A DNA stretch of 13,803 bases, taken from NCBI GenBank assembly GCA_938028845.1, contig CALIZJ010000297.1, forward strand, positions 1-13,803. The letters are read 5' to 3'. The translations under genes were made by a program, and so were the position numbers. Shown here piece after piece: positions 6,938-12,990 of this stretch (the stretch's first letter is position 1; each line of letters begins with the position of its first letter). Below the pieces are notes generated by a model that saw nothing but the letters and a program-made list of their open reading frames with translations, was not told the DNA's origin and searched no databases. Origin of the DNA: an uncultured Blautia sp. GTDB lineage: Bacteria; Bacillota; Clostridia; Lachnospirales; Lachnospiraceae.

Positions 6938-6997
6938 GTTGTTAGGCATACTCTGCCGCTATGATTCCAAAATCAGCGGTTTTTCGAGTATAACAAC
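6938..6997 (+). promoter_or_regulatory. Nested leader hairpin / possible attenuator before the NifU-like operon
   Basis: Three collinear inverted repeats stack into one structure: GTTGTT (6938-6943) with AACAAC (6992-6997), ATACTC (6948-6953) with GAGTAT (6986-6991), and CCGCT..GATT (6956-6966) with AATCAGCGG (6971-6979). The innermost hairpin is followed by TTTTT (6980-6984), so alone it resembles an intrinsic terminator; within the full structure the T-run becomes an internal loop. It ends 33 nt before the ATG. Attenuation or RNA stabilisation are both possible. It matches no riboswitch class I recognise. Confidence 0.55.
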
Positions 6998-7030
6998 AGA
7001 AGTTAATCTACACTTGAAAGGAGTTTTACA

Positions 7031-7723
7031 ATGATTTATTCACGCGAAGTAGAAGAAATGTGCCCAGTTGCACAGGGCGTTCATCATGGCGCCGCTCCAA
7101 TCCCAGAAGAAGCAAAATGGGTACAGGCAAAAGAAGTCAAAGACATTTCAGGCCTTACACATGGTGTTGGCTGGTGCGCACCACAGCAGGGTGCCTGCAA
7201 GCTTACATTGAATGTGAAGGAGGGTATCATTCAGGAAGCACTGGTTGAGACCATCGGATGTTCTGGTATGACCCATTCTGCAGCTATGGCTTCTGAAATT
7301 CTTCCGGGCCTGACTGTAATGGAGGCACTGAATACTGACTTGGTTTGTGATGCGATTAATACAGCTATGAGAGAACTCTTCTTACAGATCGTATACGGAC
7401 GTTCCCAGTCCGCTTTCTCAGAGGACGGACTTCCAGTAGGCGCCGGACTTGAGGATCTTGGAAAAGGCCTTCGCTCTCAGGTTGGTACAATGTACGGAAC
7501 TCTGAAAAAAGGACCTCGTTACCTGGAAATGGCAGAGGGTTATGTAACAGGCATCGCTCTTGATGCAGACGATGAGATCATCGGTTATCAGTTCGTAAGC
7601 CTTGGAAAGATGACTGACTTCATTAAAAAAGGCGATGACCCGAACACCGCATGGGAAAAAGCAAAAGGTCAGTACGGCCGTGTAGCAGATGCTGTTAAAA
7701 TTATCGACCCAAGAAAAGAATAA
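7031..7723 (+). CDS. NifU/IscU-like iron-sulfur cluster scaffold family protein
   Basis: A 230-residue protein with an IscU/NifU-N-like domain. The cysteines sit in an IscU-like pattern: C49 and C56 in GVGWCAPQQGAC, C77 in ETIGCSGMTHSAAMASEIL (compare YGCGSAIASS in IscU), and C106 in LVCDAINTAMREL. C11 is an additional N-terminal cysteine. IscU is only ~130 residues; here an extra ~100-residue C-terminal region (about 130-230) follows, including GTMYGTLKKGPRYLEMAEGY and a beta-rich DADDEIIGYQFVS segment. No IscS, IscA or SufBCD gene is near. The ATG at 7031 has AAAGGAG upstream. It is followed after 17 bp by the GGGtGRT gene, a pairing I recall as conserved in Clostridia. The codon choice looks like that of a highly expressed gene. 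Whether it really builds Fe-S clusters or uses a metal site for something else is unknown. Confidence 0.85.
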   Translation: MIYSREVEEMCPVAQGVHHGAAPIPEEAKWVQAKEVKDISGLTHGVGWCAPQQGACKLTLNVKEGIIQEALVETIGCSGMTHSAAMASEILPGLTVMEALNTDLVCDAINTAMRELFLQIVYGRSQSAFSEDGLPVGAGLEDLGKGLRSQVGTMYGTLKKGPRYLEMAEGYVTGIALDADDEIIGYQFVSLGKMTDFIKKGDDPNTAWEKAKGQYGRVADAVKIIDPRKE

Positions 7724-7740
7724 TTAGGAGGTAACAGGAA

Positions 7741-8751
7741 ATGGCTTTATTTGAATCATATGAAAGACGAATTGATAAGATCAATTCTGTTTTAAACAGC
7801 TATGGAATTGCTTCTATTGAAGAAGCAGAAAAAATCACAAAAGATGCAGGTCTGAACGTTTATGATCAGATTAAAGGCATTCAGCCGATCTGCTTCGAAA
7901 ATGCATGTTGGGCATATATTGTAGGCGCTGCTATCGCTATTAAAAAAGGATGCAAAAGAGCAGCAGACGCAGCAGCAGCTATCGGAGAAGGCCTTCAGGC
8001 TTTCTGTATCCCGGGATCTGTTGCCGACACACGTAAAGTAGGTCTTGGCCATGGAAACCTTGGTAAAATGCTTCTGGAAGAAGAGACAGAGTGCTTCGCA
8101 TTCCTTGCAGGCCATGAGTCCTTCGCAGCAGCTGAAGGTGCTATCGGTATCGCAGAAAAAGCAAACAAAGTTCGTCAGAAACCACTTCGTGTTATCCTTA
8201 ACGGTCTTGGAAAAGATGCAGCACAGATCATCTCCCGTATCAACGGCTTTACATATGTAGAGACAGAATACGATCCATACACAAACGAAGTAAAGGAAGT
8301 ATTCAGAAAATCCTACTCCGAAGGTCTTCGTGCAAAGGTTAACTGCTACGGCGCAAACAGCGTTCAGGAAGGTGTTGCCATCATGTGGAAAGAAGGCGTA
8401 GACGTTTCCATCACCGGAAACTCCACCAATCCTACACGTTTCCAGCATCCAGTTGCAGGTACCTATAAGAAAGAATGTCTGGAAAAAGGCAAGAAATACT
8501 TCTCTGTAGCATCCGGCGGCGGTACAGGACGTACTCTTCATCCGGATAACATGGCAGCAGGTCCAGCTTCCTACGGTATGACAGATACATTAGGACGTAT
8601 GCACTCTGACGCACAGTTTGCAGGTTCCTCTTCTGTACCGGCTCACGTAGAAATGATGGGTCTGATCGGCGCAGGAAACAATCCAATGGTTGGTATGACA
8701 GTAGCTGTAGCTGTTTCTATCGAAGAAGCTGCAAAAGCTGGCAAATTCTAA
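7741..8751 (+). CDS. GGGtGRT family protein, function unknown
   Basis: A 336-residue soluble protein of the family named for its signature, seen here as SGGGTGRTLHPDN (258-270). I know of no established biochemical role. Other blocks that look functional are the Cys-containing IQPICFENACWAYI (48-60), AFCIPGSVADTRKVGLGHGNLG (87-108), ITGNSTNPTRFQHPVAGTYK (224-243), the glycine-rich AAGPASYGMTDTLGRMHSD, and the C-terminal MGLIGAGNNPMVGMTVAVAV. The several Gly-rich turns and conserved His and Cys residues suggest an enzyme or cofactor-binding protein, but no known catalytic motif is matched. It begins 17 bp after the NifU-like gene with AGGAGG at 9 nt, and a strong terminator follows, so the two genes form a closed operon. 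Codon use resembles highly expressed genes. Confidence 0.9.
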   Translation: MALFESYERRIDKINSVLNSYGIASIEEAEKITKDAGLNVYDQIKGIQPICFENACWAYIVGAAIAIKKGCKRAADAAAAIGEGLQAFCIPGSVADTRKVGLGHGNLGKMLLEEETECFAFLAGHESFAAAEGAIGIAEKANKVRQKPLRVILNGLGKDAAQIISRINGFTYVETEYDPYTNEVKEVFRKSYSEGLRAKVNCYGANSVQEGVAIMWKEGVDVSITGNSTNPTRFQHPVAGTYKKECLEKGKKYFSVASGGGTGRTLHPDNMAAGPASYGMTDTLGRMHSDAQFAGSSSVPAHVEMMGLIGAGNNPMVGMTVAVAVSIEEAAKAGKF

Positions 8752-8780
8752 GTAAAAAACCACATAAAACGGGCATTTTT

Positions 8781-8814
8781 GAAGCCTTCGGGGATTCTCC
8801 CGAAGGCTTCTTTT
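8781..8814 (+). terminator. Strong intrinsic terminator of the NifU-like/GGGtGRT operon
   Basis: A perfect 12-bp stem, GAAGCCTTCGGG (8781-8792) with CCCGAAGGCTTC (8799-8810), a 6-nt loop and a TTTT run, 29 bp after the stop codon. It is the longest perfect stem among the terminators in the window. Confidence 0.95.
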
Positions 8815-8860
8815 CGTATTGTTTGGACGGGATGTTGGGGAATAAAATGGGTGAAATTTG

Positions 8861-8923
8861 AAAAAAGTCAACATTTCGTCAACATTTTTTTTCGATGTTG
8901 ACTTTTTTTACGTTGACTTTTTT
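8861..8923. repeat. Cluster of four GTCAAC-type repeats forming a 14-bp palindromic stem
   Basis: GTCAACAT occurs at 8867-8874 and 8878-8885 (11 bp apart), and its complement at 8895-8902 (ATGTTGAC) and, shortened, at 8912-8917 (GTTGAC). The outer pair extends to a perfect 14-bp stem with A6 and T6 flanks (8861-8874 / 8895-8908). This could be a bidirectional terminator, serving in particular the minus-strand PadR-HAAS operon that ends at 9020, or a multi-site operator. GTTGACTTTTTT is also repeated directly (8897-8908 and 8912-8923). Confidence 0.7.
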
Positions 8924-8940
8924 GATATGCTTGATTGCTG

Positions 8941-8969
8941 TTGAGTTTCGCCTAATGCTGTGCTACAAT
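8941..8969 (+). promoter_or_regulatory. Near-consensus promoter with extended -10
   Basis: TTGAGT (8941-8946) and TACAAT (8964-8969) are exactly 17 bp apart, with TG at 8961-8962 giving an extended -10. It reads rightward and is followed by GGAGG and an ATG at 8996, but only a stub of a gene follows. Confidence 0.7.
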
Positions 8970-8978
8970 TAGGCGAAA
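8946..8978. promoter_or_regulatory. 11-bp dyad operator covering the promoter
   Basis: TTTCGCCTAAT (8946-8956) and ATTAGGCGAAA (8968-8978) are perfect inverted repeats around an 11-bp centre. The left arm overlaps the end of the -35 and the right arm overlaps the end of the -10 and the start site, the classic position for a repressor. No T-run follows on either strand, so it is not a terminator. The centre-to-centre spacing is about two helical turns, fitting a dimeric or tetrameric repressor. The cognate regulator is unknown; PadR and the broken XRE-AbrB gene nearby are candidates only by proximity. Confidence 0.65.
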
Positions 8979-8995
8979 AAGATGGAGGTAGGAGA

Positions 8996-9181
8996 ATGAG
9001 AAGGTTTAGTTTCAATGCTTTATTCGTTTTTTATGGAAGCACCGTAACGGAGTGTCTTGTAGATTGTCACTCCTATCTCGAATACGGTAATTGCCACAAT
9101 AAAAATAAGAAGCCCATTGGATACCATATCCGCATTCCAGTAAGTGAAAAATCTTGCTCCTGTATCTACATTATCGCCTAA
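8996..9181 (+). pseudogene. Stub of a gene start running into an antisense gene
   Basis: The ATG at 8996 has a good ribosome binding site (GGAGG about 8 nt upstream) and a strong regulated promoter, but the 61-codon reading frame is antisense to the PadR-HAAS operon from base 9020 on. Only the first eight codons (MRRFSFNA) are free of overlap. The protein shows no recognisable domain. The likeliest reading is that the original gene behind this promoter was replaced by the inverted PadR-HAAS segment, leaving its control region and first codons. A real 61-residue peptide is possible but not supported. Confidence 0.3.
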
Positions 9182-10120
9182 TACCCGTTCAATCTCAAGT
9201 GCAAAATTCGGATTCCAAATAGGTAAAACCTTTAGCACAACGATGCTTAATACAATTTGAAGTACTCCGCACACTATATTACTGATCATTACCAGTCTGC
9301 AATAGACTCCGACAATCAAGCGTAATATCTCGTCTGCGAGACCAATCAGCAGACTCAGTATAAAGACGGGAAGAACGATGCCCCATTGTTCCAGATTGAA
9401 AATGGGTACAGTCATTACGGTTTCGTCTTCTGTAAAGAACGCAGCAAAGAAATGAGGAGCAAAAATCAGCAGCACACTAAAAATAACGATAAATATAATG
9501 CCTACAATGCTGTCACCCCGACTTATGATTGCTTTTTTATCGGGTACAGGCTCTAAAAATTTGGGCGTCCAGCGGGAGTGGGAAGTTGGAGTTTTGCTTT
9601 CTCCCGATAGACTTTCTAAGGACCATTTTTCTACCTTTTTCAGCTCGAATTGAACCTTCTTTCGCTCCATAATGGCAAAAGTCAAGGTTACTGCGCCGAA
9701 TGCGGACACGCAGGACAGAATAGCATCAGTAATTCCGGTGATTAGACCATCTACAATGGCTCGGATAATGACAGAAGCAGAGTTCTGTGCAGTAATCGCA
9801 GGCATTTCTCCCATTGCATTTATCAGAGAAATAACCATAATCGGTATGGCAGCACAGATTAAGACGACCTTAACAAACCACAGATAGGTGTCAAAGTATT
9901 CCGGGCCAATCAGATATCTTTGGCCGCTCTGATATTGTTTTGCGAATTCAGCAGGATCGCCGAGTTCAGTCAGCACCTCTTCCATAGAGCCTTTATCCGT
10001 ATACATATCGCTGATCAGCTCTTCCAGCTCCATACGCACTTCATCTCGCTGAGCTTTGGGAAGCCGGCGAATTACCTGATAAATATATCGATCCATATAA
10101 TCTTTTTGATTTGGCGTCAT
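9020..10120 (-). CDS. HAAS-domain membrane protein paired with PadR
   Basis: A 366-residue membrane protein starting MTPNQKDYMDRY. Residues ~5-65 are a HAAS signalling domain (helical; QVIRRLPKAQRDEVRMELEE, then LTELGDPAEFAKQY), typical of membrane proteins encoded beside PadR regulators. About six or seven hydrophobic segments follow (near 80-103, 113-150, 205-230, 250-310 and 335-357). The start at 10120 is chosen over a longer reading frame opening at 10171 because AGGGAGG lies just upstream and because its ATG overlaps the padR stop as ATGA. The family is thought to link membrane or envelope signals to PadR control; no enzyme motif is visible. It ends 19 bp from the orphan gene start at 8996, at a probable rearrangement junction, but its C-terminus (TLRYGASIKNE) looks like a natural end. 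Confidence 0.85.
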   Translation of the reverse strand: MTPNQKDYMDRYIYQVIRRLPKAQRDEVRMELEELISDMYTDKGSMEEVLTELGDPAEFAKQYQSGQRYLIGPEYFDTYLWFVKVVLICAAIPIMVISLINAMGEMPAITAQNSASVIIRAIVDGLITGITDAILSCVSAFGAVTLTFAIMERKKVQFELKKVEKWSLESLSGESKTPTSHSRWTPKFLEPVPDKKAIISRGDSIVGIIFIVIFSVLLIFAPHFFAAFFTEDETVMTVPIFNLEQWGIVLPVFILSLLIGLADEILRLIVGVYCRLVMISNIVCGVLQIVLSIVVLKVLPIWNPNFALEIERVLGDNVDTGARFFTYWNADMVSNGLLIFIVAITVFEIGVTIYKTLRYGASIKNE

Positions 10121-10461
10121 GATTCTTCCTCCCTTAATAAACGTTCCATTCCGGTGGATAAATTTTGCCAATATGCTTTCAGCTTCTCATAAATTTCCGT
10201 TCCGTATTTTGTCCGCTGATAATATTTTCTCGGTTTTGCGCCGCCGGTTTCCCACCTGCTTTCCAAAAGCCCCTGATTCTCAAGCCGACGAAGGAGAGGA
10301 TACAAGGTGTTGGGGTCAATGGCAACACCCTTTTCTTCCAAGCTCTGTACCAAAGCATACCCATACTTCGGTTCTTTCATCTGACTGAGTACGCTAATTG
10401 TCAGTGTGCCTCTACGAAGCTCCAAAAGCAAAGAGGATAATAAATCTTTTTCTTCTCCCAT
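10117..10461 (-). CDS. PadR family transcriptional regulator
   Basis: A 114-residue PadR-type winged-helix regulator. The core PKYGYALVQSLEEKG, then DPNTLYPLLRRLENQGLLESRW, then PRKYYQRTKYG, matches the family recognition helix and wing, and a C-terminal helix (about 86-112) serves for dimerisation. The ATG at 10461 is preferred over the GTG at 10470 because AGGAGG (10475-10470) abuts the GTG but is 8 nt from the ATG. The stop overlaps the start of the HAAS gene by four bases (ATGA), so the two are translationally coupled. The promoter contains a 10-bp palindrome, consistent with the autorepression usual for PadR proteins. Targets beyond its own operon are unknown. Confidence 0.92.
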   Translation of the reverse strand: MGEEKDLLSSLLLELRRGTLTISVLSQMKEPKYGYALVQSLEEKGVAIDPNTLYPLLRRLENQGLLESRWETGGAKPRKYYQRTKYGTEIYEKLKAYWQNLSTGMERLLREEES

Positions 10462-10481
10462 CAGCGTCACCTCCTAATGCC

Positions 10482-10511
10482 ATTATACTGTGTGTCATAC
10501 AATATTGTCAA
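10482..10511 (-). promoter_or_regulatory. Consensus promoter of padR-HAAS with a palindrome in the spacer
   Basis: On the minus strand, perfect TTGACA (10511-10506) and perfect TATAAT (10487-10482) are 18 bp apart. The palindrome ACAATATTGT (10499-10508) overlaps the -35 and spacer and is a plausible PadR operator; PadR sites are usually short AT-rich dyads of this sort. The leader to the ATG is only about 15 nt. Confidence 0.75.
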
Positions 10512-10520
10512 TATATAAAT

Positions 10521-10560
10521 AAAGTGTTATAGAAGGTACGCAACCAATCCGAACACTTTT
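10521..10560. repeat. Inverted repeat in the divergent PadR / XRE intergenic region
   Basis: AAAGTGTT (10521-10528) pairs with AACACTTT (10552-10559) across 23 nt, followed by two more T's. The stem is AT-rich and weak as a terminator; an operator between the two divergent promoters is the alternative. Confidence 0.35.
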
Positions 10561-10598
10561 TGTCAGCGTCAGTTGGTAGAAATCCGGAAAGAATGCGA

Positions 10599-10604
10599 TA
10601 TAAT
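10599..10604 (+). promoter_or_regulatory. -10 element of the XRE-AbrB / ABC transporter operon
   Basis: A perfect TATAAT lies 24 bp before the ATG at 10628. No good -35 is found at 16-18 bp (TTGGTA at 10573 is 20 bp away), so the promoter may depend on an activator. AGGAGG at 10612-10617 is the ribosome binding site. Confidence 0.45.
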
Positions 10605-10627
10605 ATGAGCAAGGAGGTTGGAAATAC

Positions 10628-10905
10628 ATGAAAAAACAAACAAATATGATTTCTCAGAATTTAACCGCGCTGCGGCAGTATCATAAATATTCCCAGGAAG
10701 AAGTAGCGGAAAAAGTCGGCGTGACCCGGCAGGCTGTGGCAAAGTGGGAGATCGAGGGCAAATCGTTCTTCCCAAAAAAGCACGGGACCTTTTCCATATC
10801 AAACAAGGAGATCTTCTTGTGGTACTGGGAGACGAAAACCCGGAAAGCGCCGGTATCGCTTTTCTGCGCGATATGCTAAGCGATGAAAAGGAGGAAAACC
10901 TATGA
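10628..10905 (+). pseudogene. XRE-AbrB transcriptional regulator with an internal out-of-frame deletion
   Basis: The first 41 codons encode an XRE helix-turn-helix (ISQNLTALRQYHKYSQEEVAEKVG, then VTRQAVAKWE). From about 10747 the normal second domain appears in another frame: GDRGQIVLPKKARDLF followed by HIKQGDLLVVLGDENP, a SpoVT/AbrB-type swapped-hairpin domain, running to a TGA at 10903-10905. In intact relatives the two domains are joined by a linker and end of HTH of roughly 50 residues. Here that linker is gone and the frame changes, so the actual product is an 83-residue HTH with a garbled tail ending at 10879. The junction sequence GGGAG fits both the KWE codons and the G-D of the AbrB part, suggesting deletion at a short repeat. 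The AbrB frame ends with an ATGA overlap onto the ABC ATPase, showing it was the original first gene of this operon. Confidence 0.88.
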
Positions 10906-11660
10906 CAGAGCTTTTACAGGTTGATCACCTGAGCAAGCAGTATCCGGGTTTTACATTGCAAGACATTTCTTTCTCAGTAAAGCCCGGGCGCATTATGGGA
11001 TTGATCGGCAAAAACGGAGCAGGCAAAAGTACAACGCTCAAATCCATTCTGAACATGGTGCGGCCAGAATCCGGAACGGTCACTATGCTGGGAAAGGATT
11101 TTTATGCGAATGAAAAGGAATGTAAGCAGGACATCGGCGTTGTGTTTGGAGGGATTGACTTTTACCCACTTAAAAAGCTCTCCGCCATTACCGCTGTTAC
11201 CCGGCGATTTTATAAAGACTGGGATCAGGAACGGTATAATGATTATCTCTGCCAGTTTTCTTTGGATGAGAATAAGCAGTTCCGGTCTCTTTCCAACGGA
11301 ATGAAGGTAAAGTATCTGCTGGCATTAGCCTTATCACATCACGCCACGCTTTATCTTTTGGACGAACCGACTTCCGGGTTGGATCCAGTTTCAAGGGATG
11401 AAATCCTGCATATTTTCACCCGCATTGTAAAAGACGGAAAGCGATCTGTCCTGTTTTCTACCCATATTACTTCTGACCTGGACCGATATGCTGATGACAT
11501 CACCTATATCCAGAACGGAAAGGTTCTGCAAAGTGCAGACAAAGATACATTTTTGCATTCCTTTGAGCACTTAAAAACGGCGGAAGATACCTGCCCGCTT
11601 ACTTTAGAGGAAATTATGCTGCGTACAGAAGGGAGGACCTTAGATGAAACTGCTCTATAA
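10902..11660 (+). CDS. ABC transporter ATP-binding protein
   Basis: A 252-residue ABC-2-type exporter ATPase. Walker A is GKNGAGKST (36-44), the signature is SLSNGMK (129-135), Walker B is LYLLDEP (150-156) with D154 and catalytic E155, and the switch histidine is H188 in STHIT. The Q-loop region reads VVFGGIDFYP (80-89), so the usual glutamine is absent, as also in YtrB-like ATPases where an acidic or small residue stands there. The start ATG at 10902 overlaps the stop of the XRE-AbrB frame and has AAGGAGG at 10888-10894. It overlaps the permease gene by 17 bp. It probably forms a homodimer with two copies of that permease; the substrate (peptide, drug or lipid) is unknown. Loss of the XRE-AbrB product may have removed its control. 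Confidence 0.93.
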   Translation: MTELLQVDHLSKQYPGFTLQDISFSVKPGRIMGLIGKNGAGKSTTLKSILNMVRPESGTVTMLGKDFYANEKECKQDIGVVFGGIDFYPLKKLSAITAVTRRFYKDWDQERYNDYLCQFSLDENKQFRSLSNGMKVKYLLALALSHHATLYLLDEPTSGLDPVSRDEILHIFTRIVKDGKRSVLFSTHITSDLDRYADDITYIQNGKVLQSADKDTFLHSFEHLKTAEDTCPLTLEEIMLRTEGRTLDETAL

Positions 11661-12282
11661 AGAACTGATGCTTGCCGCGCATCCCACATCTATTGTCTTT
11701 GCCTTTTTGGGATGTCTCGTGGTTGTGCCGACATATCCTTATACTGTGATCTTCATGTTCGGCTGCTTAGCTCCCTATATTACTTTCCTTTATGCCAGGG
11801 AAACAAATGACGCTTGGTATACCGCCATTCTTCCTGTTACAAAGCGGGAGAGCGTGAAGGGAAAATGTCAGATGATTGTTTCCATCCAGCTGTTCCAGTT
11901 GCTGATCTCCATTCCTTGTGTTGTTCTGCGAGGAATTCTCGAAGTGGAGAGCAATCCGGTTGGAATTGACGCAACAGTGGCTTGGTATGGGTTCGGGCTT
12001 ATCATTTACGCTGTTTTCGATCTGGTATTCTTTCCGGCCTATTATAAAAACGGGTATAAAGCTGGCAAAGCGTTTGCGATTGCTGCGATACCAATGCTGC
12101 TGTTAATGGTCATTGTGGAAGGAGCAGTCCATATTCCGGCGCTTGCCTGGCTGGACAGTTATGCTATGCAAGATCAGCTGCAGCAGCTGCCCATCCTGCT
12201 GATCGGAATCGTATGCTATATAGTACTGCTCTCAATGGCATACCGGATTTCTGTGAAACGATTCGAGAGAGTTGATTTATAA
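11644..12282 (+). CDS. ABC-2 transporter permease
   Basis: A 212-residue membrane protein with six apparent hydrophobic segments (about 15-32, 34-50, 77-96, 111-130, 142-160 and 183-202). The N-terminal MKLLYKELMLAAHP and the extracellular-side layout fit small ABC-2 permeases that partner the upstream ATPase. ARETNDAWYTAILPVTKRESVKGK lies in the first cytoplasmic loop, where the coupling helix usually meets the ATPase; the LPVT(K)R motif recurs in this group. The ATG at 11644 is within the ATPase 3' end, 17 bp overlap, with GGAGG 8 nt upstream. A terminator follows immediately. Substrate unknown. Confidence 0.88.
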   Translation: MKLLYKELMLAAHPTSIVFAFLGCLVVVPTYPYTVIFMFGCLAPYITFLYARETNDAWYTAILPVTKRESVKGKCQMIVSIQLFQLLISIPCVVLRGILEVESNPVGIDATVAWYGFGLIIYAVFDLVFFPAYYKNGYKAGKAFAIAAIPMLLLMVIVEGAVHIPALAWLDSYAMQDQLQQLPILLIGIVCYIVLLSMAYRISVKRFERVDL

Positions 12283-12284
12283 GG

Positions 12285-12319
12285 AATTCCGCCTGTGAAA
12301 TCATCAGGCGGAGTTTTTT
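12285..12319 (+). terminator. Intrinsic terminator of the ABC transporter operon
   Basis: TCCGCCTG (12288-12295) pairs with CAGGCGGA (12305-12312), extended by A/T and wobble pairs outside, followed by T6 (12314-12319). It begins 3 bp after the permease stop codon. Confidence 0.9.
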
Positions 12320-12598
12320 GACTATTAAACATTTTGGACTTATTAAGAGGACGCCGGTAAACTGTCCTGCTATAAGCAGAATAAGCGGAATGATCAGAAA
12401 AACGGCGGCTTCAGGAAGCAGCGACAGCAGCTTCACAACATCCGGATCATCCGGCACAAAATGAATGGCAATGACGAAAATAGACGGCAACACGATAGTC
12501 AGTACCAAAGGAACGATTAAAAGCGCAGAAAATAACCGGCGGTTGCTCGCAACACCGCGAAAATCCTTTTTGATGATAGCATACATAGCAGTCTTCAT
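12320..12598 (-). pseudogene. ABC transporter permease remnant, internally deleted and truncated
   Basis: From the ATG at 12598 (GGAGAATTGACG upstream) the frame encodes a plausible ABC permease start: YAIIKKDFRGVASNRRLFSA, the membrane segment LLIVPLVLTIVLPSIFVIAI, then PDVVKLLSLLPEAA. After residue ~65 it passes directly into VFLIIPLILLIAGQF, which looks like a far later transmembrane segment, and then loses family character near residue 93. Full-length permeases of this kind are about 400 residues, so most of the protein is missing. The frame continues antisense into the convergent permease gene. It starts 4 bp after the ATPase remnant, matching an original ATPase-permease operon. NatB-like sodium or drug exporters are the nearest guess. 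Confidence 0.7.
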
Positions 12599-12602
12599 AT
12601 CG

Positions 12603-12990
12603 TCAATTCTCCTTCCTGCCGGCAGTCAGGGCAAAATAAATATCTTCCAGACTGGGTTCTATGAGATTTACAGAATAGATATCCTCGCCGGCTTCTACAA
12701 TCTTTCGCACCAAACCAGGAACTTCTTTTTTATCGTATATTTTGACTTCAAATTCATTAGCGCCACATTTGACAAAATTCAGCTTCTCAGGAACGGCTGA
12801 CGCGCAGATACGAAGTGATTTTGAGGGAAATACCCGGGCGCGTAATTCATCAATTGTGCCTAAGACCAGGAGAGATCCCTGTTCAATCAATCCGTAGCGT
12901 GTGCAGATTTCCTGTGCATATCGAAGCTGATGTGTACAGAGAAAAACGGTGATTCCTTCTTTACTGGCCAGGTTGTGAATCATGCTTGTT
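12603..12990 (-). pseudogene. ABC transporter ATPase remnant (C-terminal part only)
   Basis: The frame begins just past where Walker B should be: MIHNLASKEGITVFLCTHQL contains the switch histidine (CTHQ), followed by EICTRYGLIEQGSLLVLGTIDEL, typical of the end of an ABC nucleotide-binding domain. A C-terminal accessory region ends ...EPSLEDIYFALTAGRKEN, also typical. Walker A, the signature and Walker B (about 160-180 residues) are absent; the upstream sequence instead belongs to a TPR regulator. The fusion point is within about 12975-12995. It cannot hydrolyse ATP. The stop lies 4 bp before the permease remnant. Confidence 0.85.

Noticed and set aside
7792..8541. A 249-codon minus-strand reading frame with many Cys and Phe
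   Set aside because: It is the shadow of the GGGtGRT gene; its odd composition is produced by the biased codon use of the sense strand.
8861..8923. CRISPR array
   Set aside because: The repeats are only 6-8 bp, partly inverted and without regular spacers.
8946..8978. Intrinsic terminator
   Set aside because: The hairpin has no T-run on either side and overlaps a 17-bp-spaced promoter, so an operator fits better.
10118..10171. Longer N-terminus for the HAAS protein (17 extra residues)
   Set aside because: The extension lies inside padR, lacks a ribosome binding site, and does not look like the HAAS family start; the ATGA-coupled start is better supported.
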